The position numbers were made by a program, and so were the translations under genes. The notes under the pieces were generated by a model. The model ran no database searches. It was not told the DNA's origin and was given only the letters and a program-made list of their open reading frames with translations. A stretch of 64,000 nt of DNA from Flavicella marina (GTDB taxonomy: Bacteria; Bacteroidota; Bacteroidia; Flavobacteriales; Flavobacteriaceae), in the NCBI RefSeq assembly GCF_009193215.1, contig NZ_VYVA01000005.1, positions 171,940-235,939 on the forward strand, given 5' to 3'. Numbering within the stretch: position 1 is the stretch's first letter; each line of letters opens with the position of its first letter. This document shows positions 28,138 to 35,280 of this stretch, in pieces.

Positions 28138-28554
28138 CTAGAATGCGATTTTTTCTAAAAGGTTGAATATCGTTGGAATTGTGATGATTGCTGTACAAAT
28201 AAACAATGCGTTTTTGAACATAGCAGGCCCAAATTTTCTACTTTTTTTAATGAAAAACTCTAACACACAAAATCCAGAATAAATGATATTGTATAAAACA
28301 ATAAATAGTATCACTTCTCTTTTGCTAAATAGTTCTTCAGTTGAACTTTGATTGAACAAATTTTGAGTGTGGATGCAGATGTAGAATAATCCAACTACAA
28401 TCATGTTGAATGCAATTCTTTTACGTTCCCACCATAGGAAAATATCCATGAGGGTTCTGTTTGTTTTTTTTACCGATAAGTATTGGTTGAAAACTTGACT
28501 TAATTTTAGAGGCTTAAGTTGTGCCTTAGACGTGTTTGTATTGTATTGATCCAT
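28138..28554 (-). CDS. Small membrane protein of unknown function
   Basis: A 138-aa protein with a hydrophilic N-terminus (about 45 residues) and three predicted membrane segments (about 50-66, 82-102 and 113-133). Between the second and third segments lies a basic loop (KKSRKF). No cysteine or catalytic motif stands out, and I do not recognise the family. It is followed upstream by the ZIP transporter gene on the same strand with a gap of about 105 bases. An inner-membrane location is inferred. Coding potential is supported by a well-formed ATG and normal composition only. Confidence 0.6.
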   Translation of the reverse strand: MDQYNTNTSKAQLKPLKLSQVFNQYLSVKKTNRTLMDIFLWWERKRIAFNMIVVGLFYICIHTQNLFNQSSTEELFSKREVILFIVLYNIIYSGFCVLEFFIKKSRKFGPAMFKNALFICTAIITIPTIFNLLEKIAF

Positions 28555-28659
28555 AGTACTAACAGAGGGGGTAAATATTAGTTTCTAATTGTGTAAAACT
28601 CAAATATACAATAAATATTGTAAGACATGAATTTTTTGATGTTTTTTTTGAGAAATGTT

Positions 28660-29361
28660 TTATGCGATAAATGCAACGAACATTCCGAGTAATATTGCCA
28701 CAAATTTTGAATAGTTAAACTTATGATCTTTAGAGCTTTCAAACAGAATAATGGTAGAAATATGCAGAAAGATACCAATGGTAAAACCAGTTATTTGTTT
28801 ATGGTAATCCATGAAAAGATCGATTTTTTCTGAAGTGAATAAACCGATAGGACTCATTAATGCAAATAGTAATATAAAGAGATAACCGTAAGATTTTGGT
28901 AGTTCTGAATTAAATAAAAATGTAGCTAGTACTATACTGATAGGAATTTTGTGGACTACAATTGCCCATAATAATTCTGAATCTTCTTGGTAACCAATCG
29001 GAATACCTTCTGATAAAGCATGCAAGCTCAAGCTTACAAACAATAACCAAGGGAACTTTTTAGAATGTGAGTGTAGGTGAATATGTCCATGTTCGGCTCC
29101 TTTTGAAAAAGATTCGAGTATCGATTGGATTAAAATTCCAGAAAGTATGAAAATCCCAATTTTATCTGCAGCTATTTGACCGTGACCATGTATATCTATT
29201 TCTGAACTAAATACTTCTGGTAATAAGTGCAATACAGTAATAGCTAATAAATACGCTCCACTAAAAGACAACAACAACCTTACTGAATTTTGTTGTGGTT
29301 TGAACAACCCCACTATTACAGCTCCAATAATCACAGAAGAAATTAACAATAGATAAATCAT
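28660..29361 (-). CDS. ZIP family metal transporter
   Basis: Inner-membrane divalent-metal permease, 233 aa, with about seven or eight hydrophobic helices. The family helix IV motif is present as SLSLHALSEGIPIGY and helix V as VVHKIPISIVLA, with the metal-binding His, Glu and His (H-x-x-x-E and H-K-x-P). A His-rich cytoplasmic loop, HGHIHLHSHS, lies around residue 92-101. Zinc or iron import is the usual role; direction and metal cannot be read from sequence. Its start overlaps the stop of the methyltransferase gene by four bases (ATGA), indicating cotranscription. Confidence 0.9.
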   Translation of the reverse strand: MIYLLLISSVIIGAVIVGLFKPQQNSVRLLLSFSGAYLLAITVLHLLPEVFSSEIDIHGHGQIAADKIGIFILSGILIQSILESFSKGAEHGHIHLHSHSKKFPWLLFVSLSLHALSEGIPIGYQEDSELLWAIVVHKIPISIVLATFLFNSELPKSYGYLFILLFALMSPIGLFTSEKIDLFMDYHKQITGFTIGIFLHISTIILFESSKDHKFNYSKFVAILLGMFVAFIA

Positions 29362-30089
29362 GCTTTGATAATTAAGATTAATCGGTTGGAATTGTTTTTA
29401 TCAAAAGCGTGTAAGTTATAGTCACCGAATGTTTCGGTAATTTGAAGCCCGGCTGTTTCAATAATTTTTTTGAAACGAGCTAAGTCTAAACATTTTACTC
29501 TTTCGTAATAACAGTGGTATTTTTCTTCTACAGTGAATTCTATTTTTTTTATAATGAAATCGTTTTTTACTTCTTTCGTTATATGGAATTCAATGTCATC
29601 CAACAAAATTGTTTCGTCGGGTACAAGTTTGTCAATTGTTTTTACAACATTCAAATAATCGATGACTGCAACTCCATCTTGATTTAAAGAGTTTTTTATA
29701 TTTTCAATCACTCGAATGTCTTCTTTGTCATCAGCAAAGTATCCGAAACTTGTAAATAAATTAAAAATGGCATCTGTTTTTAAAGGAAATGGCAGACGCA
29801 TGTCTTGAACAATAAAGTTTAAAGAGTCGTTTTTTGATTCACTTGCGTGTTTGATACTGTTTATAGATAAATCAGCACCTGTAATATTGTATCCGAGTGA
29901 ATTTAAATAAATAGAATGTCTTCCCTTACCGCAAGCTAAGTCTAATACAGAAGCACCTTTTGGTAACTCAAGGTAATTCACCAAGTTACTCATAAAGACT
30001 TGAGCTTCATAATCATCTCGGTGCTGGTATAAAATGTGGTAATATTTGGTGTTAAACCAATCGGTAAACCAATCTTTTTTTGAAGACAT
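29358..30089 (-). CDS. Class I SAM-dependent methyltransferase
   Basis: A soluble 243-aa methyltransferase with the SAM-binding motif I VLDLACGKGRHSIYL, an acidic end of strand 2 (GADLS), and post-motif segments (FTSFGYF, DYLNV) of the Methyltransf_25 type. The ATG at 30089 (MSSKKDWF) is chosen over an earlier ATG at 30116 because a TATTTTTG box lies between them. The product starts with WFTDWFNTKYYHILYQHRDD, a pattern shared by flavobacterial homologues. The substrate is not known. It overlaps the ZIP transporter gene by four bases. Confidence 0.85.
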   Translation of the reverse strand: MSSKKDWFTDWFNTKYYHILYQHRDDYEAQVFMSNLVNYLELPKGASVLDLACGKGRHSIYLNSLGYNITGADLSINSIKHASESKNDSLNFIVQDMRLPFPLKTDAIFNLFTSFGYFADDKEDIRVIENIKNSLNQDGVAVIDYLNVVKTIDKLVPDETILLDDIEFHITKEVKNDFIIKKIEFTVEEKYHCYYERVKCLDLARFKKIIETAGLQITETFGDYNLHAFDKNNSNRLILIIKA

Positions 30090-30104
30090 TTGAAAAATTT
30101 GTGA

Positions 30105-30112
30105 CAAAAATA
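30105..30112 (-). promoter_or_regulatory. Candidate minus-7 element for the methyltransferase gene
   Basis: On the minus strand TATTTTTG, a full match, 15 bases before the ATG at 30089. It favours that start over 30116. Confidence 0.4.
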
Positions 30113-30180
30113 ACAATTATAATGTTAGTACCTCATAAAAAAATCACGGCTTGTTTTTTAGTTGAAAATTGTTCTGTTTT

Positions 30181-30213
30181 TTTGCGAAAATTCAAAACAG
30201 ATTAATATTTTTA
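30181..30213 (+). promoter_or_regulatory. Candidate promoter of the Gfo/Idh/MocA gene
   Basis: TTTG (30181-30184), 21 bases, TATTTTTA (30206-30213; one mismatch to TAnnTTTG). The minus-7 box ends 11 bases before the ATG at 30225, so the leader would be very short. Confidence 0.45.
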
Positions 30214-30224
30214 GCAAAAAAAAC

Positions 30225-31193
30225 ATGAGTACTTATCGATGGGGAATTATTGGCTGTGGTGATGTAACAGAAAAGAAAAGCGGACCTGCATATCAGCAAA
30301 CACAAAATTTTTATTTGCACGCTGTAATGCGAAGAGATTTTGCTAAAGCAAAAGATTATGCTTTGCGTCATAATGTCCCAAATTATTATGATGATGCTGA
30401 TGCCTTGATCAATAACCCTGAAATAGACGCAGTGTATATTGCAACACCTCCTGATTCGCACGAATATTATGCCTTAAAAGCTGCTGAAGCGGGTAAGATT
30501 TGTTGTATTGAAAAACCAATGGCTCCTTCATACGAAGCCTGTAAACGAATCGAGCAGGTTTTTGAGCAGAAGAATATTCCATTGTTTGTTGCGTATTACA
30601 GAAGGTCTTTGCCAAGATTTTTGAAAGTGAAATCAATCATAGATTCTGGTGAAATAGGTAAAGTGCGTCATGTAAACTATCTCTATACAAGAACTCCAAG
30701 TCCGGTTGATTTAAGTGGAAAGTATAATTGGAGAACAGATAAAAATATTGCTTTTGGTGGATATTTCGACGACTTGGCAAGTCATACAATTGATTTGTTT
30801 GCATTTTTGTTTGGAACCATTACAGATGCAAATGGTTATGCAACAAAACAACAAGATTTATATACTGCCATGGATGCCGTTGTGGGGAATTGGAAGCACG
30901 AAAGTGGAGTTACAGGCACTGGGTCTTGGAATTTTGCTACGCACAAACTACAAGATAGAGTGGAAGTGATTGGAGAAAAAGGGATCATTCGCTTTGCGAT
31001 CTTTAATGAAGAATCTTTGTTCGTTGAAAGAGAAAATGAAACTGAGGAAATTTGGATTGAAAATCCAAACCCAATTCAACTTCAGCATGTGCAAAATATT
31101 GAAAAACACTTGTCAAATATTGAAACGCATCCCTCAACAGGGAAAACTGCAACGCAAACATCTTGGGTGTTAGATAAATTACTAGGTAAATAA
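30225..31193 (+). CDS. Gfo/Idh/MocA family oxidoreductase
   Basis: NAD(P)-dependent sugar or polyol dehydrogenase, 322 aa. The N-terminal Rossmann motif GIIGCGDV is at residues 7-14 and the catalytic-lysine motif EKP appears in CCIEKPMAPSYE; the C-terminal alpha/beta domain includes GGYFDDLASHTIDL with the conserved D and H of the substrate pocket. The start at 30225 (MSTYRWGIIG) is preferred; an earlier ATG at 30162 adds 21 residues without homology and lies upstream of the candidate promoter. Substrate is unknown. It is followed by the DUF4442 gene after 36 bases. Confidence 0.88.
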   Translation: MSTYRWGIIGCGDVTEKKSGPAYQQTQNFYLHAVMRRDFAKAKDYALRHNVPNYYDDADALINNPEIDAVYIATPPDSHEYYALKAAEAGKICCIEKPMAPSYEACKRIEQVFEQKNIPLFVAYYRRSLPRFLKVKSIIDSGEIGKVRHVNYLYTRTPSPVDLSGKYNWRTDKNIAFGGYFDDLASHTIDLFAFLFGTITDANGYATKQQDLYTAMDAVVGNWKHESGVTGTGSWNFATHKLQDRVEVIGEKGIIRFAIFNEESLFVERENETEEIWIENPNPIQLQHVQNIEKHLSNIETHPSTGKTATQTSWVLDKLLGK

Positions 31194-31229
31194 TATTGTA
31201 TCTTTATTGGTATAAATCTTATTTGCAAG

Positions 31230-31757
31230 ATGTCTATCTATAAAAAACTAACAAAACTTGGATTGCGGTTCTTTTCAAAAAGACAACTCTTCAAATATGG
31301 CTTTAACAATTCTCCGATGTACCGTCGTAGTACAGGTAGAGTGGTATATGTTTCTGAAGATCTATTAAAAGTTACAGTTAAAATTCCACTGAGTTGGAAA
31401 AACAGGAATTATGTAAATTCTATTTTTGGAGGTAGTTTGTTTGCTTCAGTGGATCCGATTCCGATGATTCAACTTATTTATATTTTAGATAGCTCGTATG
31501 TGATTTGGGATAAATCAGCACAAATAAATTTCAAACGTCCTGCAAAACAAGCTGTCTACGCATATTTTTCTTTTTCTACAGACGAGTTAAATTCGATTCG
31601 TGATAGAGTGGCAAAAGAAAAAGAAATTACGATTCAAAAAATTACACAGATTGTAGATAAAAACCAAACACAAGTTTTTTGTGAAGTCAATAAAACGATC
31701 TACATAGCAGATAAAACGCATTACAAAGAAAAGCTAAGAACAAAAGTTAAGGTGTAA
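31230..31757 (+). CDS. DUF4442 hotdog-fold protein
   Basis: A 175-aa protein of the DUF4442 group, a hotdog-fold family related to acyl-CoA thioesterases. The segment NRNYVNSIFGGSLFASVDPI matches the core helix region, followed by QINFKRPAKQ and strands rich in Val, Ile and Thr. The catalytic residue set of this group is not established. The product is soluble, without signal peptide. It follows the Gfo/Idh/MocA gene with a 36-base gap and is probably cotranscribed, though a functional link is not evident. It converges with the BamA-like gene 15 bases away. Confidence 0.8.
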   Translation: MSIYKKLTKLGLRFFSKRQLFKYGFNNSPMYRRSTGRVVYVSEDLLKVTVKIPLSWKNRNYVNSIFGGSLFASVDPIPMIQLIYILDSSYVIWDKSAQINFKRPAKQAVYAYFSFSTDELNSIRDRVAKEKEITIQKITQIVDKNQTQVFCEVNKTIYIADKTHYKEKLRTKVKV

Positions 31758-31771
31758 TTATAAGGTAATTA

Positions 31772-32902
31772 TTACCTAGTAAAAGCTTCTCCAATTCTAA
31801 AATAAATTCCCCAGTCGTCTTTTCCGGCAGCTACATCCATTCCTACAGTAATTCTTGATTTCGGAATTGCCATGAAACGAACACCAGCACCTATCGCAGG
31901 TAAGGTATTGTTAAGGCTAATTTCATTTGGGTTGTTTATAGCAGTGGCCAAACCTCCAAAGGCTACATAGCCCCATTTTTCTGCAAACCAATGTCTGTAT
32001 TCGGTTTGAACATCATACACTTGATTTGCTCGATATTTACCGTTTGAATATCCACGTAAGTCATCTCTACCTACCACATTTTGACCAGCAAAAGGAACAT
32101 CGCCAACAGCAGCTTGGCCGTAAGCTCTTACCAAAAGGGTGTTTCTTTTTCCTTGTTTGAAATACTTGTTGTATTCTAAAGTAATATTCGTGTAATTAGA
32201 TGTACTTCCTAAAGATTTTAAAAAACTAGTAGTGTTTAGTTTTCCATTGAAACCAGTAATGGGTTGCATCTGATTATCCCTTTTGTCATATTCAGAAGAG
32301 AAACCAAAACCAAACAATCGTTGTTTGTCAACGGGTGTTGTAGGTACGTCAAAGGTGGTTGTTGATTGTGTGTATACAATATTTGCACCTATATATAATC
32401 TATCATAGACATTCACCATAAAATCAGAAAAAATAAAATACACACTGGTGTTGTAATCCACAAATACGCCATCATCGGGTAAAGGAGGTAAGACAGGTGG
32501 TATAAAATTTGGAGGTAAATTGTCTAAAATAGTACCCCAATCTAAAAAGGTTTGAAAATTAATTCCACCAGTACCTCCAACGACTTTAGACCTGAATTTG
32601 TCCTCTTTGAAATAAAATTTGTTAACCTGTACAGCAAACCAAGTATTATTGGTTGAATAACTTCCTACTATCATGGATGTAGATAGGGGAGAAATGGTGT
32701 CTTTTTTGTTCAATTTGTAAAACCCAGATGCCATCAACCCAAAAGAAGTTTTAAAACTATTATTGTAAGAGATGGTTGGAATCACAACTGTTTTGAAATT
32801 CTTGTCTTCTTTTGTTTTAGTTGATTTGCCTTTTTGTGCTGTTGCAATAAAACTGAAAGAAAAAAGTAATGTTGCAAGTAGGTAAATGTTTTTTTTTCTC
32901 AT
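31772..32902 (-). CDS. BamA/TamA family (surface-antigen D15-like) outer-membrane protein
   Basis: A 376-aa exported beta-barrel. The signal peptide is residues 1-22 (ending near ATAQ). The C-terminal part contains the D15-type pattern DDLRGYSNGKYR with the conserved RGY-type loop, YRHWFAEKWGYVAFGGLATA and a final strand. POTRA repeats of the assembly factor BamA are absent, so this is a stand-alone barrel rather than BamA itself. It is the last of three cotranscribed genes, four bases after the DUF502 gene. A role in insertion, transport or lipid handling cannot be chosen. Confidence 0.82.
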   Translation of the reverse strand: MRKKNIYLLATLLFSFSFIATAQKGKSTKTKEDKNFKTVVIPTISYNNSFKTSFGLMASGFYKLNKKDTISPLSTSMIVGSYSTNNTWFAVQVNKFYFKEDKFRSKVVGGTGGINFQTFLDWGTILDNLPPNFIPPVLPPLPDDGVFVDYNTSVYFIFSDFMVNVYDRLYIGANIVYTQSTTTFDVPTTPVDKQRLFGFGFSSEYDKRDNQMQPITGFNGKLNTTSFLKSLGSTSNYTNITLEYNKYFKQGKRNTLLVRAYGQAAVGDVPFAGQNVVGRDDLRGYSNGKYRANQVYDVQTEYRHWFAEKWGYVAFGGLATAINNPNEISLNNTLPAIGAGVRFMAIPKSRITVGMDVAAGKDDWGIYFRIGEAFTR

Positions 32903-32906
32903 AGTT

Positions 32907-33512
32907 TTAGAAAGAATTGTTGCTGATTTTTCCTTTTAGAATGGAAGCTGAATCCATTCCCAATTTTTTTTGGATTTTAAACGCTTCAACAGAAGTGATA
33001 TCTAGTTTTTTTAAACGCTCTTTTTTTACGAAAACTACATCTCCAGACATGGGACTGGGAGCTCCTGGTAAAAAAACAGTAAATAATTCTTCGTCAATTT
33101 GATCCATAAGTATTCCTAATTGCCAGGTTTCTTCTATGTTTACAAGCATTATTTGATTGTCGTTATTGTTCTCTATTCCTACAGCGGTTTCGGTCATTCC
33201 TTTCAGGATAGAATAACCAGGAATATTTGATAAAATCGTAAATTCAATCCAATTTTTTAGTTTGTTTGCCGTCTGTGTTTTAGCGATGAGACCTGCAACT
33301 AAACACAGTAAAATTAAAACTGCAAAGGCAACTAGACGTGCTATTGCTATACCTCCAATAGTATCTAATGGTAGCTCTCGAACGATAGGTTTTACCAAAA
33401 CACGTAATATTTCAACTACCTTACCGAATATTAGCAGTACTATCACAATCGGTACGATTAAAAATATACCACCGATTAGGGTGGTTTTGAAAAATTGTAG
33501 CAGTTTTTTCAT
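32907..33512 (-). CDS. DUF502 family membrane protein
   Basis: Integral-membrane protein of the DUF502 family, 201 aa, with two hydrophobic helices (about 10-33 and 52-72) and a soluble C-terminal domain. The family motifs are recognisable: GIFLIVPIVI in helix 1, IPGYSILKG and the LPGAPSPMSGDVVFVKKE segment. Its function is unknown throughout the family. The ATG directly follows the stop of the ecotin-like gene with no gap, so translation is likely coupled; the BamA-like gene follows after four bases. Confidence 0.85.
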   Translation of the reverse strand: MKKLLQFFKTTLIGGIFLIVPIVIVLLIFGKVVEILRVLVKPIVRELPLDTIGGIAIARLVAFAVLILLCLVAGLIAKTQTANKLKNWIEFTILSNIPGYSILKGMTETAVGIENNNDNQIMLVNIEETWQLGILMDQIDEELFTVFLPGAPSPMSGDVVFVKKERLKKLDITSVEAFKIQKKLGMDSASILKGKISNNSF

Positions 33513-34013
33513 TTATTTTTTCATTGCTTTTAAAGGGATGTCACTTTTTGACCAAATGGCGTATTCAATTTCAATATTTTTTGGGCTGTATATTACAACG
33601 GGTAGTTTGCTATTGTATCGAACATGTTCTGTTTTTGAACGAATAAATTTCTCACTAACTTTTGCATCAGGACATGCCATTTGTGTGCTCATGATCATTC
33701 CGTTTGTCTCGAATTCGTAATAAGAATATCCCCACCCTTTGACTGTTTTTTTATTGAATTTCCCAACCAAACTATGTTTGTTACAGTCAACTTCTTTTGT
33801 TTGTCCAGCCCATATTTCAAGATTATACAAGCCTTCATCAGCTCTAATGGGTAACTCTATGACGTAACGTTGTACGCTGTCGTTTGCTTTCGGGTACATG
33901 CTCAAATCATAATCAGCAATAGTTTCTTTTTTTTGAGGTGTTAGCTGTTTGGTTTGATTGCAACTCGTGAAAAAAATGCTAATAACAAAGAGTATTGAGA
34001 ATAAGTGTTTCAT
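33513..34013 (-). CDS. eco: Ecotin-like serine protease inhibitor, predicted lipoprotein
   Basis: A 166-aa relative of ecotin, the dimeric periplasmic inhibitor of trypsin-fold proteases. Matching segments are GQTKEVDCNKHSLVGKF, KGWGYSYYEF, STQMACPD and VRYNSKLPVVIYSP. The disulphide cysteines C77 and C114 are present and the P1 residue is M112, as in E. coli ecotin (Met84). Unlike E. coli ecotin it has a lipoprotein-type signal peptide with a probable lipobox FTSC, so C18 would be lipidated and the inhibitor anchored in the membrane. It is the first gene of a three-gene run with DUF502 and a BamA-like barrel; a TATATTTG box lies 22 bases upstream. Confidence 0.88.
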   Translation of the reverse strand: MKHLFSILFVISIFFTSCNQTKQLTPQKKETIADYDLSMYPKANDSVQRYVIELPIRADEGLYNLEIWAGQTKEVDCNKHSLVGKFNKKTVKGWGYSYYEFETNGMIMSTQMACPDAKVSEKFIRSKTEHVRYNSKLPVVIYSPKNIEIEYAIWSKSDIPLKAMKK

Positions 34014-34034
34014 AAGTGTTTTTTAAGCGTATTT

Positions 34035-34042
34035 CAAATATA
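34035..34042 (-). promoter_or_regulatory. Candidate minus-7 element for the ecotin-like gene
   Basis: On the minus strand TATATTTG, a perfect TAnnTTTG box, 22 bases before the start. No TTG at the expected minus-33 position. Confidence 0.45.
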
Positions 34043-34108
34043 CACAAAATAGTTGCAGCCTAGGTTTTCTCTTGTGAAAATAACTCTTATTTTTTGTTTC
34101 AAAATAAG

Positions 34109-34116
34109 TATCTTTG
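34109..34116 (+). promoter_or_regulatory. Candidate minus-7 element for the metH operon
   Basis: TATCTTTG is a perfect TAnnTTTG box. The nearest TTG is 12 bases upstream, shorter than usual. It would give a leader of about 105 bases before metH1. Confidence 0.5.
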
Positions 34117-34134
34117 CAGCCTGAAATAGAAATG

Positions 34135-34213
34135 GTGGTCAAGCTTTTTTTTCTTGAAATTTCTTGCCAGTTTATCTTAGAAACTCGACATAGAATAAAA
34201 TTTTTTAGACCAT
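34135..34213 (+). promoter_or_regulatory. Leader with possible three-way junction before metH1
   Basis: GTGGTC (34135-34140) can pair with GACCAT (34208-34213, one G-T pair), enclosing a TCAAG/CTTGA hairpin (34139-34157) and an AGTTT/AAACT hairpin (34169-34185); the first and second helices share two bases, so they would compete. The closing arm ends 14 bases before the ATG. It could be a regulatory leader, but no known SAM or cobalamin riboswitch core was recognised. Confidence 0.3.
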
Positions 34214-34227
34214 TAAAATAGCAAATA

Positions 34228-35223
34228 ATGAAAAATATCACAGAAGTTTTAAAAGAGAGAATCCTTGTGTTAGATGGAGCGATGGGGACTATGTTACAGG
34301 CATATAAGTTTACAGAAGAGGATTTTAGAGGAGAGCAATTTAAAGATTGGAAATTGTCTGTGAAAGGTAATAATGATATGTTGTCTATTACGCAGCCAGA
34401 AGCTATTAAAGAAGTTCATAGAAAATATTTTGCAGCGGGAGCTGATATCGTTGAAACCAATACTTTTTCGAGTACAACTATTGCCATGGCAGATTACGAA
34501 ATGGAAGATTACGTATACCAATTGAATTACGAATCTGCTAAAATAGCAAAAGAAGTTGCAGACGAATTCACAAAAGAAAACCCTAATAAACCTCGATTTG
34601 TTGCTGGTTCTATTGGTCCTACGAATAAAACAGGGTCGATGTCACCAGATGTGAATGATCCTGGGTATAGAGCCATTTCTTTTGATGAGTTACGCATAGC
34701 TTATAAGCAACAAGCAGAAGCTTTGTTAGACGGAGGGTCTGATATTTTATTGGTAGAAACTGTGTTTGATACCTTAAATGCAAAAGCAGCTTTGTTTGCG
34801 ATAGAAGAAGTAAAAGAAGAACGAAATATTGAGGTTCCTGTTATGTTGAGTGGTACAATTACAGATGCTAGTGGTAGAACATTATCAGGGCAAACAGCGG
34901 AAGCGTTTTTAATTTCAGTGTCTCATGTGCCTCTGTTGACTGTAGGGCTTAATTGTGCATTGGGAGCAAGTGCTTTGGTGCCACACCTTGAAGCAATATC
35001 AGGAAACACGGGATACGGTGTGTCTGCGCATCCAAATGCTGGTTTGCCAAATGCTTTTGGAGAATATGATGAAACTCCTGAAGAGATGGCAGCTCAAATC
35101 AAAGAATATCTAGATAAGAGTTTGGTGAATATTGTCGGTGGTTGTTGTGGTACGACCCCTGCGCATATAAAAGCTATTGCAGATGAAGCAGCCAAATACA
35201 AACCAAGAGTTATTGCTTCATAA
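34228..35223 (+). CDS. metH: Methionine synthase, homocysteine-binding module (split MetH, part 1)
   Basis: Homocysteine S-methyltransferase domain, 331 aa, equal to the first module of cobalamin-dependent MetH. The zinc-binding cysteines are visible in GLNCALGASAL and GGCCGTTPAHI. The start region VLDGAMGTMLQ is typical. In E. coli MetH this is fused to the rest; here the gene ends with TAA and the remaining modules are a second gene 57 bases downstream in the same frame with several in-frame stops between, so it is a genuine split and not a single-base error. Together the two proteins (331 + 895 aa) equal E. coli MetH (1227 aa). Confidence 0.95.
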   Translation: MKNITEVLKERILVLDGAMGTMLQAYKFTEEDFRGEQFKDWKLSVKGNNDMLSITQPEAIKEVHRKYFAAGADIVETNTFSSTTIAMADYEMEDYVYQLNYESAKIAKEVADEFTKENPNKPRFVAGSIGPTNKTGSMSPDVNDPGYRAISFDELRIAYKQQAEALLDGGSDILLVETVFDTLNAKAALFAIEEVKEERNIEVPVMLSGTITDASGRTLSGQTAEAFLISVSHVPLLTVGLNCALGASALVPHLEAISGNTGYGVSAHPNAGLPNAFGEYDETPEEMAAQIKEYLDKSLVNIVGGCCGTTPAHIKAIADEAAKYKPRVIAS

Positions 35224-35280
35224 AAGTAAGTAAATAGAAAAAAATACTAGTTGTAAAGCACAGATTCAATTCCATATAGA

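Noticed and set aside
34117..34227. SAM-I, SAM-II or cobalamin riboswitch before metH
   Set aside because: None of the conserved cores of these classes could be located; only generic pairings were seen.
35221..35280. Frameshift or sequencing error splitting metH
   Set aside because: The two parts are in the same frame but separated by several in-frame stops and a spacer, and the same split is known in this phylum.
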